Origin: Agriotes lineatus
Taxonomy: Eukaryota; Arthropoda; Insecta; Coleoptera; Elateridae
Direction: 5' to 3'
DNA length: 64,000 nucleotides
NCBI GenBank assembly: GCA_940337035.1
Contig: CALNHX010003629.1
Location: forward strand, 81,343 to 145,342
A program made the position numbers and the translations under genes. The notes under the pieces are model-generated. The model ran no database searches and was not told the DNA's origin. It saw only the letters and a list, made by a program, of their open reading frames with translations. Positions 52,991-62,133 of this stretch are shown here, piece after piece; the stretch's first letter is position 1; each line of letters starts with the position of its first letter.

Positions 52991-53108
52991 TACGATACAA
53001 GTGCCTAAAGCTAGACTTTAGTCACGAGTGGGGCAGAGTTAAAACGCGAAAGAGCGAGCATTTTAAGCCCCGTGAGTGACTAAAGATGCTTTATGCATGT
53101 GTATCGTA
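52991..53108. repeat. hairpin with AAAACGCGAAAGAGCGAGC core
   Basis: Arms TACGATACAAGTGCCTAAAG, GACTTTAGTCACGAGTGGGG and complement CCCCGTGAGTGACTAAAG, GCATGTGTATCGTA. Same architecture as at 14.9 and 32.6 kb (CACGAGTG in the stem). Confidence 0.7.
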
Positions 53109-54114
53109 CCGTATTTTATCTACAATAGAATCTAGAAAACACGGTAACTATAAAAAATATTTTAAATTAAAATTAGGATTACTAGCAACTGGTCGTAATT
53201 TTGCGTGGCTAAAATTTTATAACACGTTGCTACTGACGATGTAAACTAATGAAAACATGTCAACAGTCGTCTTACAAACTTAAAACTGCCAACTAAAAGT
53301 CATTTTTACACACTGTCGTAGATAAAGAAAGTTATTAAATTTTGGGATTGGCTACCTATACTGAAATTCAAAATGATTCAAAATGGTTTTCGCGTTGATA
53401 CTTCGTTTTCGTTTATAAAAGATAAGCGAATGAGGTACCATTAAAGACTTAGTTCACCAGTGGCAATCCGGCTTTCACAGAAAGCACTTACTTTGAAAGT
53501 TATAAATACCCTGCACCTATGCAATTTAATCGATGTTCAATTGACGTCACGTCAGAAACCGCTGGCCTTGTTCTTCAGGCGGCATTGGCCACGCCCCTCT
53601 TGCAGTTTACAGTATGCAACGCCAGAGAACACAGCATAAAATATGGCTCAAAGGTCAATATTGCAGACTACGAATGGAATATCTCAGTGCAAAACACTTC
53701 AGTGTATTTACGAGAGAACATTAAAAGTACACAAATGAAAGAGATAAAATAATAACGTAGATAACAAGGATTCTCACGGGATATTGCCGCATAAATAAAC
53801 ACCTAATCAAAATAGGACTGATAAAAGCCCACTGTACAAGTTTTGTAAATATGAAGTGCATTTCCCATTCACTGTCTCACCAATGGGAGGAACAGGAAGC
53901 CTTCAAAATTAATCAGTTTTGAAGGAAGAACTGATATATGAAGTGCCCAGAGAAGATGTTTCTCAGATTATTTTCAGGTTTAGGGAATTCCAAATGAGAC
54001 CTAATAACATTTGGAGCACAATAGGTATTTTAAGCCGTACTGCACAGGAAATATGAGCAACGATCAAGCACAACAAATTATAATTAATATTATAGCTATT
54101 TATACAACGAGTAC
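53109..54114. other. non-coding, nothing recognised
   Basis: No exon or repeat I can support. Confidence 0.45.
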
Positions 54115-54494
54115 ATAATAATAATAATAATAATAATAAGGTTTATTGAATTGAATAACTGTACATAAGTTCTACATAATTAGTTAGGTTGTTATTCTAA
54201 TATTTTAATATTTATAATTTTTATGATTTATCTTATCTCATTTTATATTTCTACTTATTAGTTATTTCAATAAACTAGAGAATATTTGATTTCGTCCACG
54301 TAAGTCACTCACAAAAGCATAGCTTGTGCGTGAGCAACTCACGTAACTTCAATGTAACTTGCTACCATTTTTCTATAAACATTAATTCTTAATAAACTAA
54401 CTAAAACCTAGTGGTAACTTTACAAAATTAATTATAAGTAATTATTGCACAAATATGATTGCAATCTGAATTTTTTTTTGTGCTACTTTGGTGT

Positions 54495-57017
54495 TTACAG
54501 GAATTTTTCTATATGTGATAACATAAGTACCCTGTCTTGCTCCATGATCCAATTTTTAATGGCTTTTTTAAATGTGATTATGGCATTTATTTCTTTAATA
54601 TTGGAAGGTAATAAATTAAACATTCTTGGCCCTAAAAAATGTACAGATTTTTGACCAATGGTTTTGTGAACTCTACTAATTTCGTTTTTATTGTTTATTT
54701 TGGTTCTAGTGTTATGAGGATGGTCAATTGTTTTTAAGTCCTTTCTATATTTATGCTGATGTATAATCAATGTTTGTAGATAGATTTGTCTTAGGCAAAA
54801 TATTTTTGTTTCTGCGTATAGCTGCTCAGTTGGATACATTTGCGTCCTACTAAACATGATTTTTATGAACCGCTTTTGCATCGCTTCTAGTTTTCTTAAA
54901 TGTGTTTTTGATGCAGAGCCCCATCCAATAATTCCGTAACGTAACAGTGAGTCAACAAGTGAATAATATACCGTTTTTAGGTTCGAGGTGTTTAGAATAT
55001 ACTTTAATGTTTTAAACTGGAATAGCACTTGCCTTAATTTGTTTAGTAGCGCATTTATATGTGCATCCCATCTTAAATAGGTGTCGACGTATATTCCTAG
55101 ATATTTTATTTTTTCAACTTTTTTTATATATGTTGTAGTGTTGTTGGGGTTCATGACAGTTAAGGTATCATATATAGGTGTGTTCTGATTACGACAGGTG
55201 AAAGGAATGAATTTGGTTTTATCAAAGTTTACAGTAAGAAGTTTGCGATTAAACCACTCATTTATATTTATTAGATCTGTTTCTGCTTTCTGTTTCACAT
55301 CTGTCCATGTTTTGCCTTTGTATAGTATTACTGTATCATCCGCAAAAGCTATGATTCTGCCAGTTGATGGTAATTCTAATAGTTCATTTACATAAATAGT
55401 AAATAGTATTGGACCTAGAACAGTTCCTTGGGGCACCCCGTATATTACTTCTGTTTTTTCACTTAGACAGGTTCCAATTTTTACATATTGCGGTCTGTGT
55501 TGTAGGTACGATTCTATTAATTTATTGGTCTTTCCGCGAACTCCTATGTTATGTAGGCATTCTAATAATTGTTTGTGGTTAACAGTATCGAAAGCTTTGG
55601 CTAGGTCAATAAATACTGCCAAATTAGGATTTCCTTCATCGAGCGCAGTTTGTATTTCGTTTACTACAACGGATATTGCGTCTTGTGTAGATTTTTCACT
55701 TTGAAATCCAAATTGGTTTGTTGATATAATGTTATGTTTGTTGAGGAAGTTTACTAGTCTTGTTTGAATGACTTTTTCAAATATTTTTGCTACGTTGGAA
55801 ATTAGAGATATAGGTCTATAGTTTTCTCTGTGTTGTTTGTCCCCATTTTTGTATAAGGGCTTTATTACGGCAGCTTTAAATACATCGGGACAGTTGCCCG
55901 TTTCAATTATTTTATTTATAAGGATTGCAAGAGGGTTGGATATTATTGACGCCACTTGTTTTAGAATGTCGGTACTTATATTGTCAATACCTGGCGCCGT
56001 GCCTGTTCTTAACGTTTTAATTAAGTTGTGGATTTCATTTTCATCAGTCGGTAAGAGAAAGAATGAATTGGGGTTAATCTGTATAGTGTCTGCAAATCTC
56101 ATATTTTTTATTTTTTTTATCTTATTCGCCATTGTTTTCCCTATAGATGTGTAATGCTGATTGAAAATGTTAGCTATCTCCATTTGATTTGTGATTGTTA
56201 TTCCATCTTTGTTTTTTATCTGTGATATTTCTTTTGGTTCTGTTTTATTGCCAGTTATTGTTTTGACTACTTTCCAAAGATTTTTGCTTGAACTATCGCT
56301 GTTTATTTTATTTTTAAAGTAATTGTTCTTTGCATTTCTTATTAAGGTGTTTAAATGGTTTCTATATACCACGTAAGTGTTTTTTTTTCCGATGTTAGTT
56401 GGGTCTCTTTTCCAATTTACAAAAAGGCTTTGTTTATTATTTACAGATTTTATTAACCCTTTCGTAATCCATTCCGTCCGCTTAATTTCATTATGTTTTC
56501 TCTCGATTTTGTGTGTTGAATCTTGTACTGCCGTTTTTAGTTGGAGAACGAAATAATCAGCTGCTTCCTCAACTTCCATACTGTTGAGTGTTTCCTCTAG
56601 TCTAGATTTTTGCAGTTTGTCTTTAAGCATCTGAAGATTTATTCTGCTGATACTTTTTTGTTCCTTTTTGTACGATTTTCTTTCGGATGACATGAAGTGG
56701 CTACTCATGATTGAAAAATGGTCTGTTATATTACTTTGAAGAATAATTGGAGTACATTCCTCAGCACTTGCGGATTTGCAATATATATGATCTATGCAAG
56801 TTTTTGAGTTACCCTGTATACGTGTGTATTTATTTATAAGAGATTTATAACCCTTTTCACATAATATGTCTCTATATTCATGACTGACATCAGCATCTGA
56901 TAGGATATCTATATTGATATCTCCTACTACATAATTATAGTCTGCATTAGTGTGATTTTGAAGATAAATGTCAAGGCCATTAATAAATTTCATAGGGTCA
57001 GTAGATGGAGGCCTATA
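54495..57017 (-). CDS. LINE ORF2, 3' part: end of endonuclease plus reverse transcriptase
   Basis: Open down to the stop at 54495. It resumes at YRPPSTDPMKF and holds VGDINIDIL, ITDHFSIM (endonuclease), ENYRPISLISNVAKIFEKVI, the catalytic aspartate of AVFIDLAKAFD (near 55605), GVPQGTVLGPILF and FADDTVILY (FADD codons 55347-55336), then YGIIGWGSASKTHLRKLEAM. The open frame continues rightward into the inserted element (about 39 residues from MLLTRKRAIFG), but that start is an artefact of the insertion. Confidence 0.9.
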   Translation of the reverse strand, partial: YRPPSTDPMKFINGLDIYLQNHTNADYNYVVGDINIDILSDADVSHEYRDILCEKGYKSLINKYTRIQGNSKTCIDHIYCKSASAEECTPIILQSNITDHFSIMSSHFMSSERKSYKKEQKSISRINLQMLKDKLQKSRLEETLNSMEVEEAADYFVLQLKTAVQDSTHKIERKHNEIKRTEWITKGLIKSVNNKQSLFVNWKRDPTNIGKKNTYVVYRNHLNTLIRNAKNNYFKNKINSDSSSKNLWKVVKTITGNKTEPKEISQIKNKDGITITNQMEIANIFNQHYTSIGKTMANKIKKIKNMRFADTIQINPNSFFLLPTDENEIHNLIKTLRTGTAPGIDNISTDILKQVASIISNPLAILINKIIETGNCPDVFKAAVIKPLYKNGDKQHRENYRPISLISNVAKIFEKVIQTRLVNFLNKHNIISTNQFGFQSEKSTQDAISVVVNEIQTALDEGNPNLAVFIDLAKAFDTVNHKQLLECLHNIGVRGKTNKLIESYLQHRPQYVKIGTCLSEKTEVIYGVPQGTVLGPILFTIYVNELLELPSTGRIIAFADDTVILYKGKTWTDVKQKAETDLININEWFNRKLLTVNFDKTKFIPFTCRNQNTPIYDTLTVMNPNNTTTYIKKVEKIKYLGIYVDTYLRWDAHINALLNKLRQVLFQFKTLKYILNTSNLKTVYYSLVDSLLRYGIIGWGSASKTHLRKLEAMQKRFIKIMFSRTQMYPTEQLYAETKIFCLRQIYLQTLIIHQHKYRKDLKTIDHPHNTRTKINNKNEISRVHKTIGQKSVHFLGPRMFNLLPSNIKEINAIITFKKAIKNWIMEQDRVLMLSHIEKFL

Positions 57018-58139
57018 CAGGGTGATTTTAAAATGTTTCGCCAAACTTCGGGGTATTGTTCTACACACCAAGGCAAGTAAAAAAGTCCATGTAAACATGT
57101 GTCCGAAAATCGCGCGTTTCCGAGTTAGGAGCAATTTTTGAACTTGGGAAGTAGTCCAGTCAAATGGTGCTCAAAAAAGGGCGAATAGGGGAGATGTTGG
57201 GTGGAGTTCTGATATTTGGTTCCTATATGTTTTTTGGGTCGCTGTACACGAATATCAGGTTTTCCAACAAGAATTTTGACCGGAAACACGTTTTTTAAGC
57301 AAAAACCGTGTAATAAATCGTTTTTTTTAGTTTTTCTAAAATTACTCGAAAACTATCCAATTTCGTAAATATTGAACCTATATGAAATAAAAGAGAGTAA
57401 AATTTCTTACATTTTATGTACTAGCGGTTTTTTCTCCGATCAATCGTTCAGCCGCGAGAGCGCCGCGAAGTTAGGTGTTAAAAGGGAATTATGACAGTTT
57501 ATTTCAAAGTAACTCGAAAACTATACATTTTTCGTAAATCAACAATGGTATATGAAATGAATCTTCATAATTGAAATGTTGGCAAACCCGATACTCGCGT
57601 ACAGCGACCTAAAAAACATATAGGAACCAAATATAAGAACTCCAAAACTTTCCCCTATTTTCTACCATTTGACTGGACTATAATTTTGCGGCGCTCTCGC
57701 GGCTGAATGATTGATCGGAGAAAAAAACCTCACATACATAAAGTGTAGGAAACTGTGTCCTCTTTTATTTCATATAGGTTCAATAGTTATAAATGATAGA
57801 TATCTTTTGGGTACTTTTAGAAAAACTAAAAAAAATCGGTTTTTTACAAGGTTTTTGCTTAAAAAAACGTGTTTCCGGTCTAAAATTTTATTGAAAAACC
57901 TGATATTCGTGCACAGCGACCCAAAAAACATATAGGAACCAAATATCAGAACTCCACCAAAACTCTCCCCTATTCGCCCTTTTTGAGCACCAATTGACTG
58001 GACTACTTCACAAGTTCAGAAATTGCTCGTAACTCGGAAACGCGCGATTTTCGGACACATGTTTATATGGACTTTTTTACTTGCCTTGGTGTGTAGAACA
58101 ATACCCCGAAGTTTGGCGAAACATTTTAAAATCACCCTG
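57018..58139. mobile_element. 1122-bp palindromic element inside the LINE endonuclease
   Basis: Termini CAGGGTGATTTTAAAATGTT and AACATTTTAAAATCACCCTG, arms of about 450 bp, each flanked by TA. Removing it with one TA puts IY and RPP back in frame, the expected endonuclease motif. Sub-blocks such as CATATAGGAACCAAATAT occur three times (57620s and in both arms), so the centre contains an extra partial copy. No transposase: a non-autonomous Tc1/mariner-like or foldback element. Confidence 0.88.
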
Positions 58140-58141
58140 TA

Positions 58142-58570
58142 TATTGCCGATATTACTATTGACTTACCCATGTATGTTATTAATGTTTTAATTACTTGTA
58201 GATTAATTATGCTATGTAAACTTATACTAAATATGTGACTACTTTTAATATAAATAACTACTCCTACATTTTGATTGAATTGATCGTCATTGTAAACCAT
58301 TTCATATCCATCAATTTTGAAGTAATTTTTGTCATAGATTTTCCAAGTTTCAGTTAATATTATGACATCAAAATAGTTATTAAATTGGTTCAGAACTATA
58401 ATCATTTCATCAAAATTTTTTGCTATACTCCTAATATTTTGCTGAAATATATTAAAAACAGTTTTGTTACTTCCTACCTTAAGTAATTGTTTACACGTTT
58501 CTACATCATTTACGTTGTGTGTTTCTATATTTGGTTGCTCAACGTCTCTAATATATTGATCCATAAACAA
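58142..58570 (-). CDS. LINE ORF2, 5' part: start of endonuclease
   Basis: About 143 codons from ATG 58570: QQNIRSIAKNFDEMIIVLNQ, VIILTETW (catalytic Glu), VGVVIYIKSSHIFSISLHSI, SIVISAIY. It then enters the inserted element, where the frame runs about 40 codons to a stop at 58016. Begins 29 nt after the ORF1 stop. Confidence 0.88.
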
Positions 58571-58599
58571 TATTATTAATATATATATATATACAGTTT

Positions 58600-59886
58600 T
58601 CAGTCGTAGTTGATTTGTTCACGCGCGTTTTTGATTTTCCTTTGCAGAATTGTGCAGTGCTCACTTGTTGCTTCATGATTAATATCTAGATTGTCTTTGT
58701 ATTTGTTATTTACAAAACTGCAGTTGCTGCAGCATAGTGTACTGTTTTCCAGACATGCTTCGCTTTTATGCGATCCCGCACAATACCGACAAGTAACTTT
58801 TCGTTGACACTCGCGTTTTTTGTGACCAAAACCGTAACAATTCATACACTGCTTTGTGTAGAGATCTTCTACTATTTTACAGCTTGCCCATCCTAGATTG
58901 ATTGTTTCTTTTTGTAATAGTTTTCGGTAAGTACTTCCGGTTGTTTCTAAAGATAAAATCCAATTGCCACTTTTCCTCATTTGTGCTGCGTATTTTATTT
59001 TGATGTGTTTATCCTCTTCTGTTATGCAATGGTTTTGCATTATTAGTTCTTCTATTATTTCACCTTCCGTGTAATTTTTATCAGCTCCTATTATTTTTAG
59101 TCGTGGAAGTCCTGCTTTTGTAAGGTACACTTCATAATCGGCCAGGTCTAATTTGTGTTTTGCTTCTGCTAAAAGCTTGTTGGCTGATTCTGAATCATCA
59201 GTTTTAATTATTACGCCTCCTTTTGATATATGTTTTACGCTTTGTATGCTTATTTCCGCTTTGGTCGGGTTAATCTTGCTTCGGATTTCCTGTTTTGTTT
59301 TTTCTGATAGCTGCATTTTCTTAGGTTTAATTATGACTCCTGGGCTGTAGGGCACGTTCAGTACTTTTTTATCTTTAGCGCTTTTGGCATTTTCCTTTAG
59401 AATAGTTGAGAAAAGTGGTTTATTTTTGTCAGTCTCTTCCAATTTTTGTAATATATCATTTTTTGCTATAAGTATGTCTTCGGTTTTGGCTAGATTCGGT
59501 AGGTTTTTGCAGTTTTCTTCAATATGTGGTATGATTTGACATTTTTGTTCTAGTATGTCAAGCTTGTCCAGAACTTTATCGATGTTGTTTATAGCCTCTG
59601 TTGTGTTTGGATCTAGCTTCGCGACAAGGTCCGCCCCTGGAAAATTTTGCGGCTTAACAACTAACTTCAGGTTGGTTAACAGCTGTTTGCAATCGCTGCA
59701 AAACCACTGAACTACGTCCTTTAGTTCTGTTATTTTGCCAAGCTTGGCTAAAGTTAACTTCACACAGCTGGCATGATATATTTTTGCGCACACGCCGTCA
59801 CATTTTATAAATTTTCCGTCATCAATCACTTTTTTATTGCACTTATTACACGGGTCGTCTTCTCTGCCGTCCGACGCGCCCGCCAT
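58600..59886 (-). CDS. LINE ORF1: PHD finger plus CCHC knuckles
   Basis: 428 residues from the ATG at 59886. PHD finger: CNKC (13, 16), C29, C33, H38, C41 and CSDC (63, 66). A middle segment (about 170-330) includes PSGVIIKPKK-like and ISIQSVKHISKGGVIIKTDD repeats of Gag-like ORF1 proteins. Then come zinc knuckles CMNCYGFGHKKREC and CRYCAGSHKSEAC, and a third Cys cluster CCSNC. Expected to coat LINE RNA. Distinct from the ORF1 at 24-25 kb, which has no CCHC knuckles. Confidence 0.88.
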   Translation of the reverse strand: MAGASDGREDDPCNKCNKKVIDDGKFIKCDGVCAKIYHASCVKLTLAKLGKITELKDVVQWFCSDCKQLLTNLKLVVKPQNFPGADLVAKLDPNTTEAINNIDKVLDKLDILEQKCQIIPHIEENCKNLPNLAKTEDILIAKNDILQKLEETDKNKPLFSTILKENAKSAKDKKVLNVPYSPGVIIKPKKMQLSEKTKQEIRSKINPTKAEISIQSVKHISKGGVIIKTDDSESANKLLAEAKHKLDLADYEVYLTKAGLPRLKIIGADKNYTEGEIIEELIMQNHCITEEDKHIKIKYAAQMRKSGNWILSLETTGSTYRKLLQKETINLGWASCKIVEDLYTKQCMNCYGFGHKKRECQRKVTCRYCAGSHKSEACLENSTLCCSNCSFVNNKYKDNLDINHEATSEHCTILQRKIKNAREQINYD

Positions 59887-60228
59887 CGTCCGTCGTGCGT
59901 GTAGTGTAGGATTTTATTTGAATAGTCTCTTTTATAGCTGAGGCAGTTTTTCGAGCGAGGCCAATAAAGGGGATGAGTCAATAAAGTCATATCATGTACG
60001 AGTTGTATACAAAGCTTTAAGTTTGATTGCTAAAATCAAAGAAATCGAGTTTATAAGTTTCACGTCTGTTCTGTGACAGAAAAATTGGTATTAGAGTGCC
60101 TTGATGGACGTTGACAAGCATCTATTTTGACAGTGACAACTGATGTAAAAGTACTTTATTTCATACTGTATCGTAAAACCCATGTTTAAGTTAATGATTT
60201 TAGTCCGGAAAATGAGGCTTTACGGTAC

Positions 60229-60392
60229 CAGGTCCGGTAAAACATTTTACCGGACTCAAATGAAATAAACAGGTCCGGTAAAACATTTTACCGGACTCAA
60301 ATGAAATAAACAGGTCCGGTAAAATGTTTTACCGGACTCAAATGAAATAAACAGGTCCGGTAAAACAGTTTACCGGACTCAAATGAAATAAA
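60229..60392. repeat. four 41-bp tandem units, each a perfect or near-perfect palindrome
   Basis: Units start at 60229, 60270, 60311 and 60352. Each is CAG + GTCCGGTAAAACATTTTACC + GGAC + TCAAATGAAATAAA. The centre is AAAACATTTT in units 1-2, AAAATGTTTT in unit 3 and AAAACAGTTT in unit 4. Confidence 0.95.
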
Positions 60393-60466
60393 CCAATAAT
60401 CAAACTATTTATTATTTTCAATTCAAAAAATTATTGCAGTATGAAATAAAACGCATTACGACATAC

Positions 60467-60574
60467 GTCCGGTAAACTTTTACAGTAGCTCGTCTCAACA
60501 TTCCAGACTCTGCTCCTACGTCGCCTCGTCCCGAAACGTTTGGACTCGCTACTGTAAACTTGCGTTTACCGGAC
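60467..60574. repeat. two-step hairpin with GTCCGGTAAA termini
   Basis: Outer GTCCGGTAAAC...GTTTACCGGAC, inner TTTACAGTAGC...GCTACTGTAAA, with a GC-rich centre (CTACGTCGCCTCGTCCCG). Shares its terminal motif with the adjacent 41-bp array. Confidence 0.8.
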
Positions 60575-62030
60575 TTATAACGTAAATTACTATTATAGTG
60601 TTAGTAAATTAAAGTAACTTATTTTGTAGTACTAATAAAATAAAATAAACTGTATTTTACTAGTACTATAAAGACCTACATTATTGCCGCTGAACTATGT
60701 CATAAACAGTCTTTTATAATGCAGTCGTTCATAATAGTTATGCATGGTACAAGTGAATAAAGAGGAATTTTATCCATAATTAGAAAATTAGCTCACGAGG
60801 CCAAGCCGATTGAAATAATTTTCCCATCCTCATCATTAAAATGTTACTTTACCATGGACCATGGAGATTTTTATAGATAAAATACAGCTTTACAAGTAGG
60901 CATTGGAAAAAAACTTTAATGCTAGTGTAAGCATGAGTGTATAACTTATTAATACGACATGCGATAACTTGTTTAATCAAATATCTGTGAAAAACATTTT
61001 ATTTTGTTAGTGAATTATGCAGTTACAATTCTCACGTCTCGTATCATAGTGCCTAGAGATAATTTATAGATATCTATCTTTTACATGCTTTTAAAAAGTA
61101 TTTTGATGATACTTGTTATTTGTCAGTATTATAAAATATCACTGCATTGTATCTACATTTGTTTTATAATTTAGTAGTTTGTTTTCAGTTGTACTTTCTT
61201 GCTTAGATGCCTTTCAACTGCCTCAAAATGGATTTTAATATTTTTTTTGCACTCTGATTTTTAAAGGACAGTTCACACAATGCCAAAAGTTCAGTTTATA
61301 AAATTTAACGAAAGATGCCGTATCGAAGGCGTAGTGACCGCATCGAACGCATAAAGGACCATATTCAGGCTATCGTGTGTTAAAAAAAAAAACATTCGCA
61401 GCATGCTGTGATCAAATTGAAGTTTGCCGTAACTTGATATAATATACCCATTGATCCAAATGAACTAAATTACATCTTGACCTTGAATTATTTTCCTAAA
61501 AATATACAAAACAATTTTTATTGACCGTTATGATTATTATACTCGTTGTTGTTGTGTACATGCCATCTTATTTCCCTTTTTGCTTGAAACAATTAAACTT
61601 CATGCAGTGTAAACTTTTACCTGTAACAGTGACAGATGTTTTCATAAACAAATTGCAATCTGACATTCACCTACAGACGTAAGCTAAGACATGACTAGAT
61701 TTTCTATCTTTCTTTCCAAGGCATACCCTAAATGAGTTTTTCTTGGAACACACGATATAAATACTCGAGTTGCATACTATACTTTTTTCGACAGCCCCGC
61801 TCACTCCGTTAATAAAAAAGAAATTTTAGTCGTTCTTCTCTGCTCCGCTTTGTACAAATAACAAGTGTAAAAAATATACGTCACTATGGTAACCAAAACG
61901 AAAAACCATTGTTGACTAACATAATAAATCATTAAACCTTCAATGTGCCATCGTATTACGTAGTTTGTGAGTTGTACAATATTGATGATTGACAGTAGCG
62001 GTCGTAGAGAAAGTTACATACGTTGCAAGT
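60575..62030. other. non-coding, nothing firm
   Basis: AT-rich. 61,790-61,870 has another GC-richer CGCTC/GCTCCGCT segment reminiscent of the hairpin cores. Confidence 0.45.
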
Positions 62031-62133
62031 ATGGCAAAACAAAATTGCAATAACTACGAGTTCGATGTCTACAAACGACGAGACGAAGAAGTCGAGTATG
62101 GAATTTCAAAACAATCGCTTTTAAAACTTTATG
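62031..62133 (+). CDS. possible first coding exon of an unidentified gene
   Basis: ATG with CAAGT before it, then 34 codons (MAKQNCNNYEFDVYKRRDEE, VEYGISKQSLLKLY) and a good donor TATG|GTACGT, phase 1. The composition is protein-like and unlike the flanking AT-rich DNA. I do not recognise the family and see no second exon in the remaining 1.9 kb. Confidence 0.4.

Larger units (their letters stand above)
54115..59990 (-). mobile_element. two-ORF LINE (CR1/Jockey-like), split by a palindromic element
   Basis: 3' end at the left with a (TTA)n tail (54115-54139) after AATAAACC. ORF2 lies at 54495-58570 with a 1122-bp insertion at 57018-58139, then ORF1 at 58600-59886. The 5' UTR runs to an undefined point near 59.99 kb. 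Apart from the insertion I see no stop or frameshift. Confidence 0.82.

Noticed and set aside
54495..57134. 879-residue ORF starting MLLTRKRAIFG
   Set aside because: The first ~39 codons come from the inserted palindromic element. The same peptide appears at 58,023 on the other strand. The real LINE frame enters at the YRPP motif.
60229..60392. CRISPR-like array
   Set aside because: Only four direct units without variable spacers, palindromic, in a eukaryotic genome.
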